A stretch of DNA of 64,000 nt from NCBI GenBank assembly GCA_037176705.1, contig CM073889.1, positions 105,603,890 through 105,667,889 on the forward strand. Reading direction: 5' to 3'. The notes beneath the pieces are model-generated. The model was not told where the DNA came from, made no database searches, and worked only from the letters and a program-made list of their open reading frames with translations. The position numbers were made by a program, and so were the translations under genes. Within the stretch, counting starts at the first letter, position 1. Every line of letters begins with the position of its first letter. Shown piece after piece: positions 32,805-44,243 of this stretch. Origin of the DNA: Molossus alvarezi. Lineage: Eukaryota > Chordata > Mammalia > Chiroptera > Molossidae.

Positions 32805-35135
32805 ACACGCAGCAAAAATGCACCGTAAGTATTCAAATGTGAGGGGTGGGGGCCGGGAGAAGAAGCCATCACAATAAGAACCCAACGTTCCCAGTGGGTG
32901 CAAAGTAGACAAGTGTAGAACCCTAGTTCATTGTCTGTCCTCGGATGGAAGTATCAAGTGAGTAGAAAGCAGAACAGCACGGTAGGCGCTTCCATAAAGA
33001 GGAAAAGAGAAAGCCATGTGAGAATTGTTTTCCTTTTGTTTCAATTGGCTATTCCTTGCTATTAATGGAAAAACATAAAAGCTGTACTTGCCTATAATTA
33101 CTGTTGTGAATTCAGAAAGTCAAACTTCTGGTGAAGTTTGACTTTCTGAATATCCCAGTTTTTGCTGCTCTCCTAAAATGGAAAGAATGCAAACTGATTG
33201 GAGCAAGCAGAATCAGGATTTGAATTTTTTTTTCCTCTCTGTGTGTCCTTCTAACTTCTAACATAATTGAAAGGATGAATTCATTTGGCGAGCAGTGCTC
33301 AAATTCAAATTTGGTTCTCTCCAAGAAAGAGACCAAAACAGATTTTTCTTTGAAGCTAGAAAATAATGAAGCAGAGCGATGATATATTTTGCATATTTGT
33401 TTGCAGAAGACACGATGTTCTGATACATATAGTTTTTTGTCTTGGATATGGGTTGTTGTAAGAGAAAATTCATCTTGCAGGATTACTTCATTTGGCTATA
33501 TCCCTTTAAAGACTTAATAGCAACTCTCCATCCATATTATCTGGTGACAAATCCTCTGAAATTCCTTGCTAAAACAAGTCCCACTCACAGCAGATAACCT
33601 GGGCTCAGCCTTCTTAAGTTTTATTTCGATTAATCTCTGATTCATGTTAATGATCTTTCAACTGTTTTATTCCTTCTGATGCTGGATTTCTTTTTTTTAT
33701 CATCTTAATGCGCTTATGACATACCTAATCCGCCCCTTTCTATCCTTGGTTGACCATTGCCTGCATGATTTCGGAAATCTCCTTCCCTTCTCTATAGATC
33801 ACTACCCTCCCTAGGTACCCTTGGAGAATTTGCTTAGACCAAACATTTCGGATGCTTGGCTTCCATTTCTGTAAGTTCCTAGTTTGAAGAAATCACTTTT
33901 TGTTTTTTAGTGTGTGTGTTTAGATATTTACTATGCTCATTCCTGCATTTGTATTTAATTGTCATTTTCCTCGGGAACCATGTGTTTCCCCAGTTAATTT
34001 CTAATGGCCCATGGCAGGGGCATCTGCACCGCAGAGGGAGCAGCTGAGTTGGATTATGCTAACATCTCTCAGGGCACCACCATGGGCCGAAGCGCCCGTT
34101 TCACAACACTGTCCCGGGCACAGCAGCAGGCCAGTGGCCATCCGGGCACTCGGCCTTCTTGGCTTAGTGAGCTGCTACTTCTAATGATTTCTAAACTGTT
34201 TTAATTGCTCAAAGCCATTAAGAACACACACTCCATATTTGTGTGCTTTGAAAAGAATCGCCAGAGTCGCCTCAGACCAGCGTTTCCATGGACACAGTCG
34301 ACTTAGAAGGAACATCCAAGTCTCGCAAAGGAGACCGTTGGAAGTAGTCTTGCTTCTCCGCCCACCAGGGCTCGACACTGTGTAAAACAATGTGATTTTC
34401 AGAAGGAACTGGCTAAACACAGGCCCTGTGAACTCTGGAGCCCGGCGAGGGCAGAGTCTGAAGGAGTTGCAAGTCTACCCTGTGAGGGAAGGAAAACTTG
34501 GAGCCCCTGGCTCTCACATTACATTAGAAAAAGGGGCAACACGGCCTCTATACTCCAAGCCCGGGGCTCACGGGGTCTCCAAGGCTGGGAGGAATGTGAA
34601 TGTGTCTCTGGGGAAAAATGTTTCAAATTCTAGTATAACAAGATTGGAGGTGATTTAAATTCAGGAAATGGGATACAGCCTACTTTCTGGCAGGTTTAGA
34701 ATCTTCATGGAAATTTCAGCTTGACATGGCTGATTGTGGGGCAGGGTTACGAAGGAGCCCAATTGCATACCGAGCATGGAGCTCAACAGTTGGCAATCAG
34801 TCTAGTTCAAATGAGTAAACGAATGAGTGATTGAGTGAGCTAATGAGTCTGGAGTTCCCATCCACCCCTGCCATCTTGCAGACATTATTTCAAGACTTGA
34901 TGTTTTCCCCCTGCATCATCAATGATTATCTTTCCCACACACACATTCCATGAAGTCTATTCCTTTAGTCTCTCTCGCTGCTATTGCCTTGGTTTGGAGC
35001 TTCATCCTACGTCCATTTGAACTATTTCCATGCTCTCCTCTCTGCACAGAAGTTCTGACTGTGTAACTAGGGTACAGTTTCTTTGTCCTCCTCCACCTTG
35101 CTTCCTTGGTATTAAATTTATTCTTAGCAGACTCT
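32805..35135. other. AT-rich repeat-poor stretch
   Basis: Contains the perfect hairpin at 33110-33151, a T-run near 33690 and a GAGT-rich low-complexity patch near 34808-34850. No gene or repeat family is recognised between 33160 and 34900. Confidence 0.45.
33110..33151. repeat. Perfect inverted repeat, 19-bp arms, 4-nt loop
   Basis: Left arm 33110-33128 (ATTCAGAAAGTCAAACTTC) is the exact reverse complement of right arm 33133-33151, with loop TGGT at 33129-33132. The pairing stops on both sides beyond the arms. A match of 19 bp without error at this distance is unlikely by chance. The arms are shorter than a usual pre-miRNA stem. Confidence 0.9.
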
Positions 35136-35139
35136 GCCC

Positions 35140-35525
35140 TCCTAGTCACAGGGTGGCTGCCAACAGGTCTCAGGTGCTCCTTTCTTTGTCACATCTAGCA
35201 GGAAGAAGAAAACATCTTTTCCAATATCTCCAATAAGATAAGGACAAACTTCTCTTTCGCAGGTATCACAAACACCTGTGAAATACCTCCCCTTGTCTCT
35301 GCCTCTGGTTTGCCCATTCTTGAGCTAATCACGGTGGCTAATTAGGGGATAGAGTGTGCTTACTGGCTTAAGCCAATTAGCTACCACCCTAGAAATAAAG
35401 GTGGGACAATTTCAACCAGACTCAAAAGCCAACAAGAAAGGGAAGGTGAATTCTCCAAAGAGAAGCCAGGGTATATAGGTGGGAGAAGGAAATGGATTCT
35501 TGGGAGGCAACCAACACTGTCTAGT
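35140..35525. repeat. Old interspersed repeat, family unresolved
   Basis: GAGCTAATCACGGTGGCTAA, TACTGGCTTAAGCCAATTAG, GGAAATGGATTCTTGGGAGG and CAACCAACACTG resemble the mammalian repeat with AACCAATCACTGTGGCCAGG...GAATGGATGCTGGGCAGGCA. I am unsure whether it is LTR- or DNA-transposon-derived. The segment at 58605-58960 may be another copy of the same family. Confidence 0.4.
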
Positions 35526-35704
35526 GTAGGGATCAAAGGAATAGAATAGAATCAACAGCAGGCTCTAAGACTGGAAATTAGTTCAGACAGAAAGGGAAAG
35601 ATGAGGAGCTAGGGCCAGAAAAGTTAGTAAAGGCAGAAAAAGCCATCAGAACCTATTAGCCGGAGCATGAAATAAGCCAAATTTCTAAAACTCAGTTGAA
35701 ACAA

Positions 35705-35830
35705 TAGTTACTTGTTGGGTAATCATTAGGATCACCTGGAGGGTTCTTTGTTCGTTTGTTTACTACCTGGGCCCCATCCCAGAGATACCAATCGGGTCCA
35801 TCTGAAGCTCTCGGAATGTGGAGCTGGGGG
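35705..35830 (+). mobile_element. MER5A-type hAT fragment
   Basis: AATCATTAGGATCACCTGGA, GGGTTCTTTG and CTGGGCCCCATCCCAGAGAT then GGGTCCATCTGAAG follow the left half of MER5A (GCATCAGAATCACCTGGAGG...CTGGGCCCCACCCCCAGAG). A GTTT run has grown at 35749-35761. The right half is not recognisable. Confidence 0.65.
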
Positions 35831-35834
35831 AGGA

Positions 35835-38180
35835 TGGACCAGCCTGAAATAATGGGTAGAGCCACGCACGGGTTCTTGGCTGGAATGGTTGACTGAGGAG
35901 AAAAAGAACCAGTTCAAGGTACCGCACCCCCTTCCCTCCGATGGGGTGTGAGAGGCAGGCAGGGCTATGTCTTCACTCCGATGGGAAAATCTCAGCAGCA
36001 AGTCATCAGGCCACTTTTGAAAGGTCACACCAGCGGGTGAATTCAGAGCTTTTCCTAATTTGTCAAATATATCCATACTTTATATCTTGTACCTATAAAT
36101 TGTATCCGGCAATAATAACTAGTTAATAATGAGCATGTGCATAAACTTCCATTAAGAGCCTAACACATTTAATGAGATCATTTGTCACTTATTTCCTCTT
36201 TTGCGAGACAGGGGCCTCTGTTATATTTTAAAAATGCGAAGATGAGAAAAACTCAGAGGTGGAGGAGTGGGCCGGGGCAGTACCTCCCACCATCACCCTG
36301 GCTGATGACATTGATCTGGTAGCTATTTACTTCCTGTCGACTTCAGGGATCCTTCTTGGCCTCTGACAAAAGGTAGAAGAAAGATGAAGGAACTGGAAGG
36401 CTTGGAGGAGATTTTGCTGTTTCAAGTAAGCAAAAGGAATGAAAATGCTAAAAGAGAGACTGGAACTCTCGAACCTTCTTCCCGCTTCCCTGCAACCTCG
36501 GACCTACAGCATCGGTCCAGGTGGGGCAAGTGGGGACCTTTAAATAATGCAGGTCCTGCTCTGCCCTTTAAGACCCCCGCGTGTGCGTCCAGCCCCAAAT
36601 CCTGCAAAGGGCACCTCTCTCCACGCTAACGGACAGAGGACGAGAAGCCCAGTGGCCTTCTGGTGAATTTTCTTATGTATCTGTTCGAAAGCCAATTGTT
36701 TGAAGATTTTTTTTCCCCCTTTTAAGGTCTAGTACATCTTCTTTGGGCTCTTCGCCTTCCGTGGGGGCACACGCACCAGATGTTCCCAGGGACTGCACTC
36801 GCTTTCCATGCTCCGGAGGCCGCCGTTCCTTGTGGCCACAGCTCGCATTGGTCTGGGCTGCTGCTGCTGCTGCTGCGGAACAGCTGTGCGGCTCAGGGAA
36901 ACCACAGCGGCTCGGGAGGCTGAGCCGTTATTAAATCAGAAAAAAAAAAGAGAGGCAGGTTGAGGGTTCCTGCTTTCTCTCTCCACTTCCCCTAGATAAT
37001 TCTCTCCAATATCGATGACGTGTAGAAGGTGAAATTCAGGTTTCACACCTCCCCAGGATCTAATGAACGAGTTTCGTTTCTATGCAGAGGAAGGAGCCAT
37101 AGAGAGGAAAGGTCTTCGCTGTCTGTTTTGGAGCTGGGGTGGGAGGGGACGAGACGTTCTCACTGTTCCAGCTGTTCAGCCCGACTTGCAGTGGGAACAG
37201 GGTTCCTCCTCTCAAAACTAAGGGGCCAGAGAGGCCTCTTCAAAGAAGTGAATTTGGGAATTGAGACTAAGCTCTTCAAATTACCATGGCTTCATAGAAC
37301 GCAGGCTACCTTAATACCTTAATAAAATACTCCTCCTAAGGTCCAAAATGCATTTAAAAAGTTATAAAAAGGGCTTTTCTACAGACATGGTAATAAACCC
37401 ACTAGGCTAGGTCTGAAATGGATTTCTGTTTTATTTGCCATAGGTTACATAGAAAGTCCACAAATGGAGGATGTATTTGCACCAGTTACTTTTAGCCTAA
37501 GATGAAATAAAACATCTAATTTGTAAATCCATGAGAAACATATCCATTTCTCAAAATGTAGATGCTGATTTTTTTTCTTTTTTTTTTTTACTTTGATGAT
37601 GTGGGAATGGTCAGTCAGCCCAGTAAACAAGATTATTCACACTCAAACTTCATCTAAAGTGAGGAGTCTAGACTAGATTTGGTCCATGGCCTTTGAGCTA
37701 TGCTGTTGCATCTCCAAGACCTTTGTATGTCGTCAGGTTAGCATTGGTGCTTTTAAAATTGTCTCCTGCTTGGTAATGTCAAATAGGCATGTGGAAATCA
37801 CATAGAATTTGAGATGTAATATTTTCTTAGCAGTATCTCCCTTCTAATTTTTGAATGAGATAATGGAACCTTCAGGGTAAATAGAATAGCAATTGTTTTA
37901 TAGGAAGCAAAGGTGCCATCTTTGCAGTGTGAAGGTGATGTCATTAGTAGGATGCAAGCTATGAGATATTTTAGCTAGAAGAGGAGATAGATTTGCTTCT
38001 CAACCCGACTGAAGCGGGCCTGGAGCTGTGTGCATTGTGGGTGACTGGTTGAAATTAGGGGGCAATCTGTGGCTAATGGAAGACAGAGATGCTGACCAAC
38101 CTTTGTGGGAATAAGCCTGTCACCTCGGACTAATTAGAACTTATTATTTAGTTAATTATGCATTGATTTAAAAAAAAAAA
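35835..38180. other. Repeat-poor stretch
   Basis: Holds the (CTG)6 run at 36858, a moderately GC-rich patch at 36740-36930, poly(T) at about 37569-37590 and, at 38128-38170, a cluster of TAAT-type motifs. No gene is supported. The frame 36743..36934 owes its seven-alanine run to the (CTG)6 tract. Confidence 0.45.
36858..36875 (+). repeat. (CTG)6 trinucleotide run
   Basis: Six uninterrupted CTG units followed by CGG within a locally GC-rich patch. No surrounding exon is recognised. Confidence 0.9.
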
Positions 38181-38192
38181 AAAAAAGCAAAT

Positions 38193-38410
38193 CCTGCTCG
38201 GCCAGTGTGGCTCAGTGTGGATTGAACATTGTCCCATGGACTGAGAGGTCCCAGTTCAATTCCTGGTCAGGGCACACGCCTGGATTTTGGGCTCGATCCC
38301 CAATACGGTGCGTGCAGGAGGCAGCTGATTGATGCTTCTCTCTCACATCAATGTTCCCATCTCTCTCTCTTCCTTTCTCTCTAAAAAATCAATAAAAACA
38401 TTTTAAAAAT
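38193..38410 (+). mobile_element. Ves-type SINE, second tail class
   Basis: Head CCTGCTCGGCCAGTGTGGCT, B box GTTCAATTCCTGG, then TCAGGGCACACGCCTGG, GGGCTCGATCCCCAATACGG and GCAGGAGGCAGCTGATTGAT, with tail TCTCTAAAAAATCAATAAAA. The tail differs from the CCTCGGGTGAGGAT class. Target duplication AAAAAAGCAAAT at 38181-38192 and 38411-38422. Confidence 0.9.
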
Positions 38411-38424
38411 AAAAAAGCAAATTC

Positions 38425-38784
38425 CCATCTTGCTTTTAAAGATCCATGACTCTTTTATGAGAGAGATGGACATATGTTAAGTTGCGGCTTCCAGTTCATT
38501 TTACATTTAGTACAATGATAAATTCATATATTTTTCTTGTTTTGACAAGTGAAACTTTTGATGAACAGAGGGAAAATGGTAGAATGTCTATGTTTTTAGC
38601 CTAACTTACAGGCTGGAGGCAGATTCAAACTTACTTTAATGTATGCATCTCTTTTTACATAATGTCTAAGACTTTTCCAAAAGAGAATACTTAAGCAATT
38701 CTTAAAATTAAAAAGCTTTCCTTAAGTTCCCTAGTCAGCATTTATCTTTTTACTGAATGTGACTTTATTTATTTGCCAAAAAAA

Positions 38785-38785
<1 letters not shown>
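38425..38785. other. AT-rich spacer
   Basis: About 360 bp of AT-rich DNA in which I see no repeat family and no open frame of interest. Confidence 0.5.

Positions 38786-38828
<43 letters not shown>
38786..38828 (+). repeat. (TG)n microsatellite
   Basis: About 21 uninterrupted TG units, then TATTAATTAATAC. Its length suggests a polymorphic locus. Confidence 0.95.
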
Positions 38829-38829
<1 letters not shown>

Positions 38830-38830
<1 letters not shown>

Positions 38831-39810
38831 TAATTAATACAATGATAGCCAGCAGAGACTGGGTTCAACCACATGACTATGGTACCTTTTGCTATAAATG
38901 ACCAGTCACACACTCTTTAATCATGGTTCCAGGGCAATTACTGCTTGAGTCTTTGAGTGGTCTGTGGTTAGGTAATGAACATGCAGGTCACTCCAACAAT
39001 CCAGATGGACTGCCTCTGACCTCCCACCCACATCTTACACACCACTTCTGAAGGGCTCCTACCCACCTTACAACTTCCAACAGCCGTGTTTTCCAGACCA
39101 CATATGTTCAGCAGGCTTGATTCATTCATTTCAGTGAAATAAAATGAGTGGGGATCTCACCTAGTGTACTTGACTTCACTCTTTGTTTCTCGTAGTAAGT
39201 GCATGGCATTTGTATACTTAAGGCGCCCCAATGCCTCTTGGGAGTAAAGTAAGGACCAGATTGAGTGAGCTGACGACCCAGGGAGAAACTACCGGGTGGT
39301 CTTCTGGGCAAAGCTATGAGAGCTGAGATCTGTGATCTATCAGTCTCTATGCAGGGAAGAAAGAGCTACCCGACCCTCAGGTAAGAAAGAAATCTAGAGG
39401 GAACTATCATTGAGCAAGATCTAATAATACTGCTCAATGTGGTCTCTGATTGGAGGTCTGAATAGGCCAAGCTGATGAGACGGGACACAGCGATGACTGG
39501 CCCAGGCAGAAGGTACAGGGTCACCAGAGAAAAGTTGTTCATCAGTAGGGCAGCCCACGACACCTTGCCTACTCAAGAGGCAGTGGACCACATGCAGTGG
39601 CCCTTGGCATTATGTTATAAACATTAAATTTTGCCCCCACACATGCACACCGACATCTCCCTTCCTCTCTGAACCCCTATGAATGCACTCAAACACTTAA
39701 GTGTTTCACAAGGATATTATGCTAATAGACAAAGCAATTCTGGGTACGATGTCTAGTCTATCCCTCATGCTATGGGGATACTCATATGCAGTCCTCGACT
39801 TGATTACAAT
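38830..39810. other. Unannotated stretch
   Basis: Short frames only (39126..39311 and 39366..39563, minus strand). No repeat family is recognised. A T-run near 39815 belongs to the next SINE. Confidence 0.5.
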
Positions 39811-39814
39811 GTAC

Positions 39815-40040
39815 TTTTTTTTTTTTTTTTTCATTTTTTCTCTTTATTGATTTTAGAGAGAGAGAGGCAAGGAGAGGGAAAGAGAAATGGAAACACTGAT
39901 GAGAGAGAACATCGATTGGCTGCCTCCTTGCATGCCCACCACTGGGGATTTGACCCACAATCTGGGCATGTGCCCTGACTAGGAACCAAACTGGCAACCC
40001 CTTGGTGCATGGATTGATGCTCAAGCCACACCAGCTGGGC
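39815..40040 (-). mobile_element. Ves-type SINE, minus strand
   Basis: Poly(T) at the left, then TTTATTGATTTTAGAGAGAG, AACATCGATTGGCTGCCTCC, CTGGGGATTTGACCCACAAT, CTGGGCATGTGCCCTGACTA and the head CAAGCCACACCAGCTGGGC at the right end. It has the CAATAAA tail class. Flanks TTACAATGTAC and CTACGATCTAC may be a worn target duplication. Confidence 0.88.
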
Positions 40041-40044
40041 TACG

Positions 40045-41860
40045 ATCTACATTTTAATCATTAAACGTTGAGAAGCCTAAGACACCTACCTCCAGCCAAG
40101 TTAGGCCTTGCAAGACCAGTTGGCATAGTAGGACTGTGGCTCATCACCATGGAACTCCGAGTCCCTGCGGCCGAGAAGAAGGGTCTGAGGGAGGAGAGCT
40201 AAGCTTCCACTGAGGCGAAGGAGCTCATCGCCAGCAGGTGTTTGTGACAGAGGAGAATTATAGCACCTTCCTTTCCAACACCAGCACCTCATAAACACAC
40301 GCGCGCACACGCACGCACACACACACTGTCCCAACCCTCATGCACGGTCATGGTTGACTTTTACTCAGCCCCTCAGTCAATCCCAGTGCCTCCCTGCTGA
40401 ACTGCTGGGCTGGCTGGAATCCGAAGCCCACTTCTGCTGGGTCATGTCAGAGCAGGGTCCCCCTTGGCCGGGATGCCCCTCAGGAGGCCCGGGACAAGGG
40501 CCTGGTAGGGGTGGTGCATGTGTAGTGTGTCCACACAGAGCAGCGATGAACAAGGAGGGAGTGAAAATCAGAAGGAAGGAAAGAAAAATGAGGGTGCACA
40601 CGAGGCTGGGCCCCCACACGAGACATGGTCCCTGGAGGGGGACTCCTGAAGTGTCTCAGAGCTAGCCGCCTGATGGACAGACAGAAGGACACACACTTTC
40701 CTTGCAGTTTCTGTCTCCTACGGACAGAGTTGCCCCCTGGGGTTTCAGCTCCCCGACACTTCCAGATGGTTCTCGTGGGAGTGCTGTAGGCCTGCCAGGC
40801 ACCGTGGAGTCGGGGGAGGGGGGGTTGAGACCCTCATCCGCAGCCTGGGGGCGCTGGAGGTGAGGTGCTGGGAGCACAACCAGGGACTTGTCACAGCTGG
40901 AGCCGCAGGTGTGAGGCCAAGCAGGGCTGGAACACAGCCTGCTGCTGTCGTCCCCCGCTCCCCTGCCCTCTCGGGGTAGGGGTATAAGGTAGGGGGACTT
41001 GGTGGCAGGCAGCACGGGAACAAGGGTCCTCTTCTAAGACAGAGGTAGCAGCCACGGCCCCTTTCACTCCTTGATGTGGGAGTGAAGAAAGAAAGCCCGT
41101 CTCCAGCCCCCGGAGTGTCGGTGTGGCCTTGCATAGGGGCTCGAGCTGTCTTCCTTGACCCCTGCAGGAAGACCAAGAAAGGCAAGAGGACGGAGGGTGA
41201 GAGAAAGGAAAACGTGGGGCTGGGTCTCATGGCTCCTCTACTCATCTGAAGGACCGCCTCCGAGGACGCTGCCAAGTGACCAGGTCCAGGGACAGCAGGC
41301 GCGGCCGCGAGCCCGCAGAGGAGTCGCTGCCTCCTTTGGAGCGTAGAGTCTTCCGTTGGCCAAGTCTACCTGGCTGGCTGGGGCAACATCTGCCCCTCAG
41401 AGCTGACCTCCACCCTTTCCACCAGTCTTGAGAGCTCGCAGCCTCCTAATCTGGGACCTTCGGGAACTATCTTCATACATTTTAGAATGAGAATAAACTG
41501 CCTCTCCTCCTCTTCACCAATAACATGGAAGTCTGTTGTTCCACTTGGGGAAATTTTATCTTCAAAGACATGTAGGAATTCTATCTTCAAAGACATGTAT
41601 TATGTAGGAAACTAGAATACTGCCTATAGAAGAAAAATCATGCTACAGATGCTCTCAAGGAATTTGTAGCATCTGGGCCCTAGAAGACGCTACCAGAGTT
41701 AATGGAACCAAGTCTGCTGGTTAATAGTGAAAGATCAAAACAATGAGAGGATTTCAACAAAGGGTGAAGCAGTTTGTCCCCAAATCACGGCAGCTTCCGC
41801 TCATCCACAGTTCCCATTTGCTTTGTAATTTTCAAGTACCAATTCCAATATGCTAGGCCC
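40045..41860. other. GC-rich stretch with many overlapping frames
   Basis: Contains a CA/CG dinucleotide run near 40296-40327. Minus-strand frames 40745..41275 (176 codons) and 40662..41015 overlap in different frames, and plus-strand frames cross them; none shows a domain. At 41558-41599 the 17-mer ATCTTCAAAGACATGTA occurs twice with a 25-bp period. Confidence 0.45.
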
Positions 41861-41861
41861 T

Positions 41862-41968
41862 CATTCCAAGAAACCAATAGAAATATGCCAAGATTTGGCC
41901 CTGGCCGGTTTGGCTCAGCGGTTAGAGCATTGGCCTGCGGTCCGGAGAGACCCGGGTTTGATTCTCTC

Positions 41969-42004
<36 letters not shown>

Positions 42005-42655
42005 CCACTCTATCTGAACAAAAAATGGAAAAATGTCCTCGGGTGAGGATAAAAAAAAAAAAAGAAATATGCCAAGATTTGGAAGCAGCCCAAGTGCCCA
42101 TCAGTAGATGAGCGAATAAAAAACTTGTGCTGCACTTACACAATAGAATATTACTCAACCATAAAAAAGAAGGAAATCTTACCTTTTGCAACAGCATAGG
42201 TGGACCTGGAGATTATTATGCTAAGTGAAAAAGCCAGTCAGAGGAAGATACGGTATGATTTCACTTTTAAGTGGAATCAAATGAACAAAATAAACTAACA
42301 AAATAGAAACAGACTCATAGATACAGGGAACAGACTGACAGCTGTCAGAGGGGAGGGGCGTTGGGGAACTGGGTGAAAATGGTGAAGGGATTAAACAAAA
42401 CAAAAACAACTCACGGACGTGGACACAGTACAGTGATTGCCAGAGGGAAAGGGGGTGGGGCAGGTAGAAGAGGGTAAAAGGTGAACAAATTGAGATGAAA
42501 GAGACTTGACTCGGTGTGGTGAACACACGATACAATATTCACCTGATGTATTATAGAATTGTACACCTGAAACCTATGTGATTTCATTAACCAATGTCAC
42601 CCCAATACAGTCCATGAAAAACAAAAATAAATAAAATCAAAATATTTTTTAAAAC
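41862..42655 (+). mobile_element. L1 LINE 3' end, interrupted by a Ves SINE
   Basis: CAATAGAAATATGCCAAGAT starts the match, which resumes after the SINE with GGAAGCAGCCCAAGTGCCCA, AGAATATTACTCAACCATAA, GGTGGACCTGGAGATTATTA, GCTAAGTGAAAAAGCCAGTC, ACACCTGAAACCTATGTGAT and AACCAATGTCACCCCAATAC, ending in an A-rich tail. This is the 3' UTR region of a mammalian L1. It is 5'-truncated, with no intact ORF2. Confidence 0.85.
41899..42062 (+). mobile_element. Internally deleted Ves SINE nested in L1
   Basis: The head (CCCTGGCCGGTTTGGCTCAG, A box intact, GACCCGGGTTTGATTCTC) joins directly to the pyrimidine tract. About 85 bp found in the other copies are missing, including the TTGCAGTTTGTCC and CACTCGATGTGTC parts. 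The tail CCTCGGGTGAGGATAAAA is intact. A perfect 20-bp target duplication lies at 41879-41898 and 42063-42082, so the element was inserted in this short form or lost its middle later without touching its ends. Confidence 0.93.
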
Positions 42656-42659
42656 GTAC

Positions 42660-43250
42660 TAGAAATTTGAATATGTTGGTTTCTCCACTGCATCTTCTAG
42701 GCAGCTTTTCATTCTTAGAAACAGAATATAAATTTGGGGGTTTGAGTTAGAAAATATCCTCTTCAGAGATGAAACCATTTGAGGTTCTGCTCTAAGCTTG
42801 ATTCTGTCAAAACCACAGAAAGGACGGGCGATGTCCACCGTGGCAGCCCCTGGCCACAATAAATGGCACACAGATCCCTAAGACTTAACATTTCTTAAAT
42901 GTATAATATCTCATCAGTAATGATTTATATTGATTATATTGTTGAAATGATAATGTTTTGGATAGCCTGAGTTAAAAGGACGTTATTAAATTAGTTTCAC
43001 TCATCTCTTTTTATTTTTTAAATGTGGCTCATTAAAAAATTTTAAAGAACAGATGGGGCTGACCATATATTTTGGTTGGTTAGCACTGCTTAGAAGCATA
43101 ACAAGCTAACCAAGTATCGAGTAAATATGATTTGGAAGTTGCGCTCCCGTCCTGGGAAGGCAGGTAGTTCAGCACCTTGGCAGCTGGGAAGTAGCTCGGG
43201 CTGGAGGAGTATCCCCGGAACCCGGGGCTGTGGAGAGCATGCGCCATGTG
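42660..43250. other. Unannotated spacer
   Basis: AT-rich DNA with poly(T)/poly(A) patches near 43008-43045. No repeat or gene is recognised. Confidence 0.5.
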
Positions 43251-43254
43251 TTAT

Positions 43255-43400
43255 AGGTCAGACAGCTTGACCACGGGCTGGGAAGCCTGCTTTCTCTTCC
43301 CCACCCTGCCCCCGACTCATTGCGTCCTTCAGAAAACGACTTAGCACCTCTGGCCCTTATTTACTCATCTACAGGATGAGGAATTCGAATGCCATTAATG
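43255..43400 (+). repeat. MIR SINE
   Basis: GTCAGACAGCTTGACCACGG, TCCTTCAGAAAACGACTTAG, CACCTCTGGCCCTTATTTAC, TCATCTACAGGATGAGGAAT follow MIR (GGAGTCAGACAGACCTGGG...CACTTAACCTCTCTGAGCC...CTCATCTGTAAAATGGGG) with a diverged middle. Confidence 0.6.
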
Positions 43401-43404
43401 TGAC

Positions 43405-44240
43405 GTCCTCCTCCACCTCCCATATTCTATGACCCATGTCCTCTCTGTTACCATAGCACAGGGACGTTAATCAACTACAGCTTCTGACCAAACAAGAAAC
43501 CTCAGAGCAGGTTTGAGACAGGGAGATGCTGCCCTGTTCCCGGCGTTCTAGAGACAGAGAAATAAACGTTGAACCATCAGCCACCAAAGTCCTGGCACTC
43601 CGGCTCAAGAGATGAGCTTACATCTGGGGTTTGCTACGCTGAGTCAGCAAAGACTTTCTACTTCCTTGACGTGACTTCCTGAAGTCATTTTTCACAAGGT
43701 CCCAGCTTCGTAAGATGTTCTGCCATCGAGGCCTCTGCTGTCAGCAGGCGGGGAGCCTGCCCAGCGGGCCTCCGGGACTCTGCCGGGCTCTCCCTGCTCC
43801 CAGGAAGTCAAGGCCGTGATGCCACCGCCCTGCGGGCGTGCAGCTCATTCTTCCTCCTCTTTGATCGCGGACAAGGAATACTGTGGTCAGTCCCGGTGCC
43901 CTCGCTGAGCTAGGCACACGCTCCCCATATTGTCATGGAGAGACTGGAGACGCAGGAAGTTGCTAAAACAATAACTCTGCTAGTTATTGGAAAATAAATA
44001 TGCACCAAATAGGAAACAGAACTGCTGTGATGAACAACAGAAGGGGCTGGGGCTGCAGAGAGGACCCCTCGGAGAGCACACGGAGGGCCGGGCTCCGTTA
44101 GGGCCCTGATCCTTCGCGCACACCCGTTCAGGGGTTCTCTTTGCCATGACACCGTCGAAGCCCCACTTTAAAAAAAAAAAAAAAAATTTTAAACCAGAGT
44201 GAGAAACAACCAACTGGTCCAAAAGAGAAAAATGAAAAAC
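43405..44240. other. Unannotated stretch
   Basis: Two minus-strand frames (43910..44152 and 43980..44222) overlap in different phases. A poly(A) run lies at 44169-44186. No gene or repeat family is recognised. Confidence 0.5.
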
Positions 44241-44243
44241 ACA

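Noticed and set aside
33110..33151. Hairpin as a microRNA precursor
   Set aside because: The stem is only 19 bp with no lower-stem pairing, shorter than a usual pre-miRNA. Kept as a structural finding only.
40745..41275. 176-codon minus-strand frame
   Set aside because: Lies in GC-rich DNA crossed by frames in other phases on both strands, with proline/serine-rich composition and no domain.
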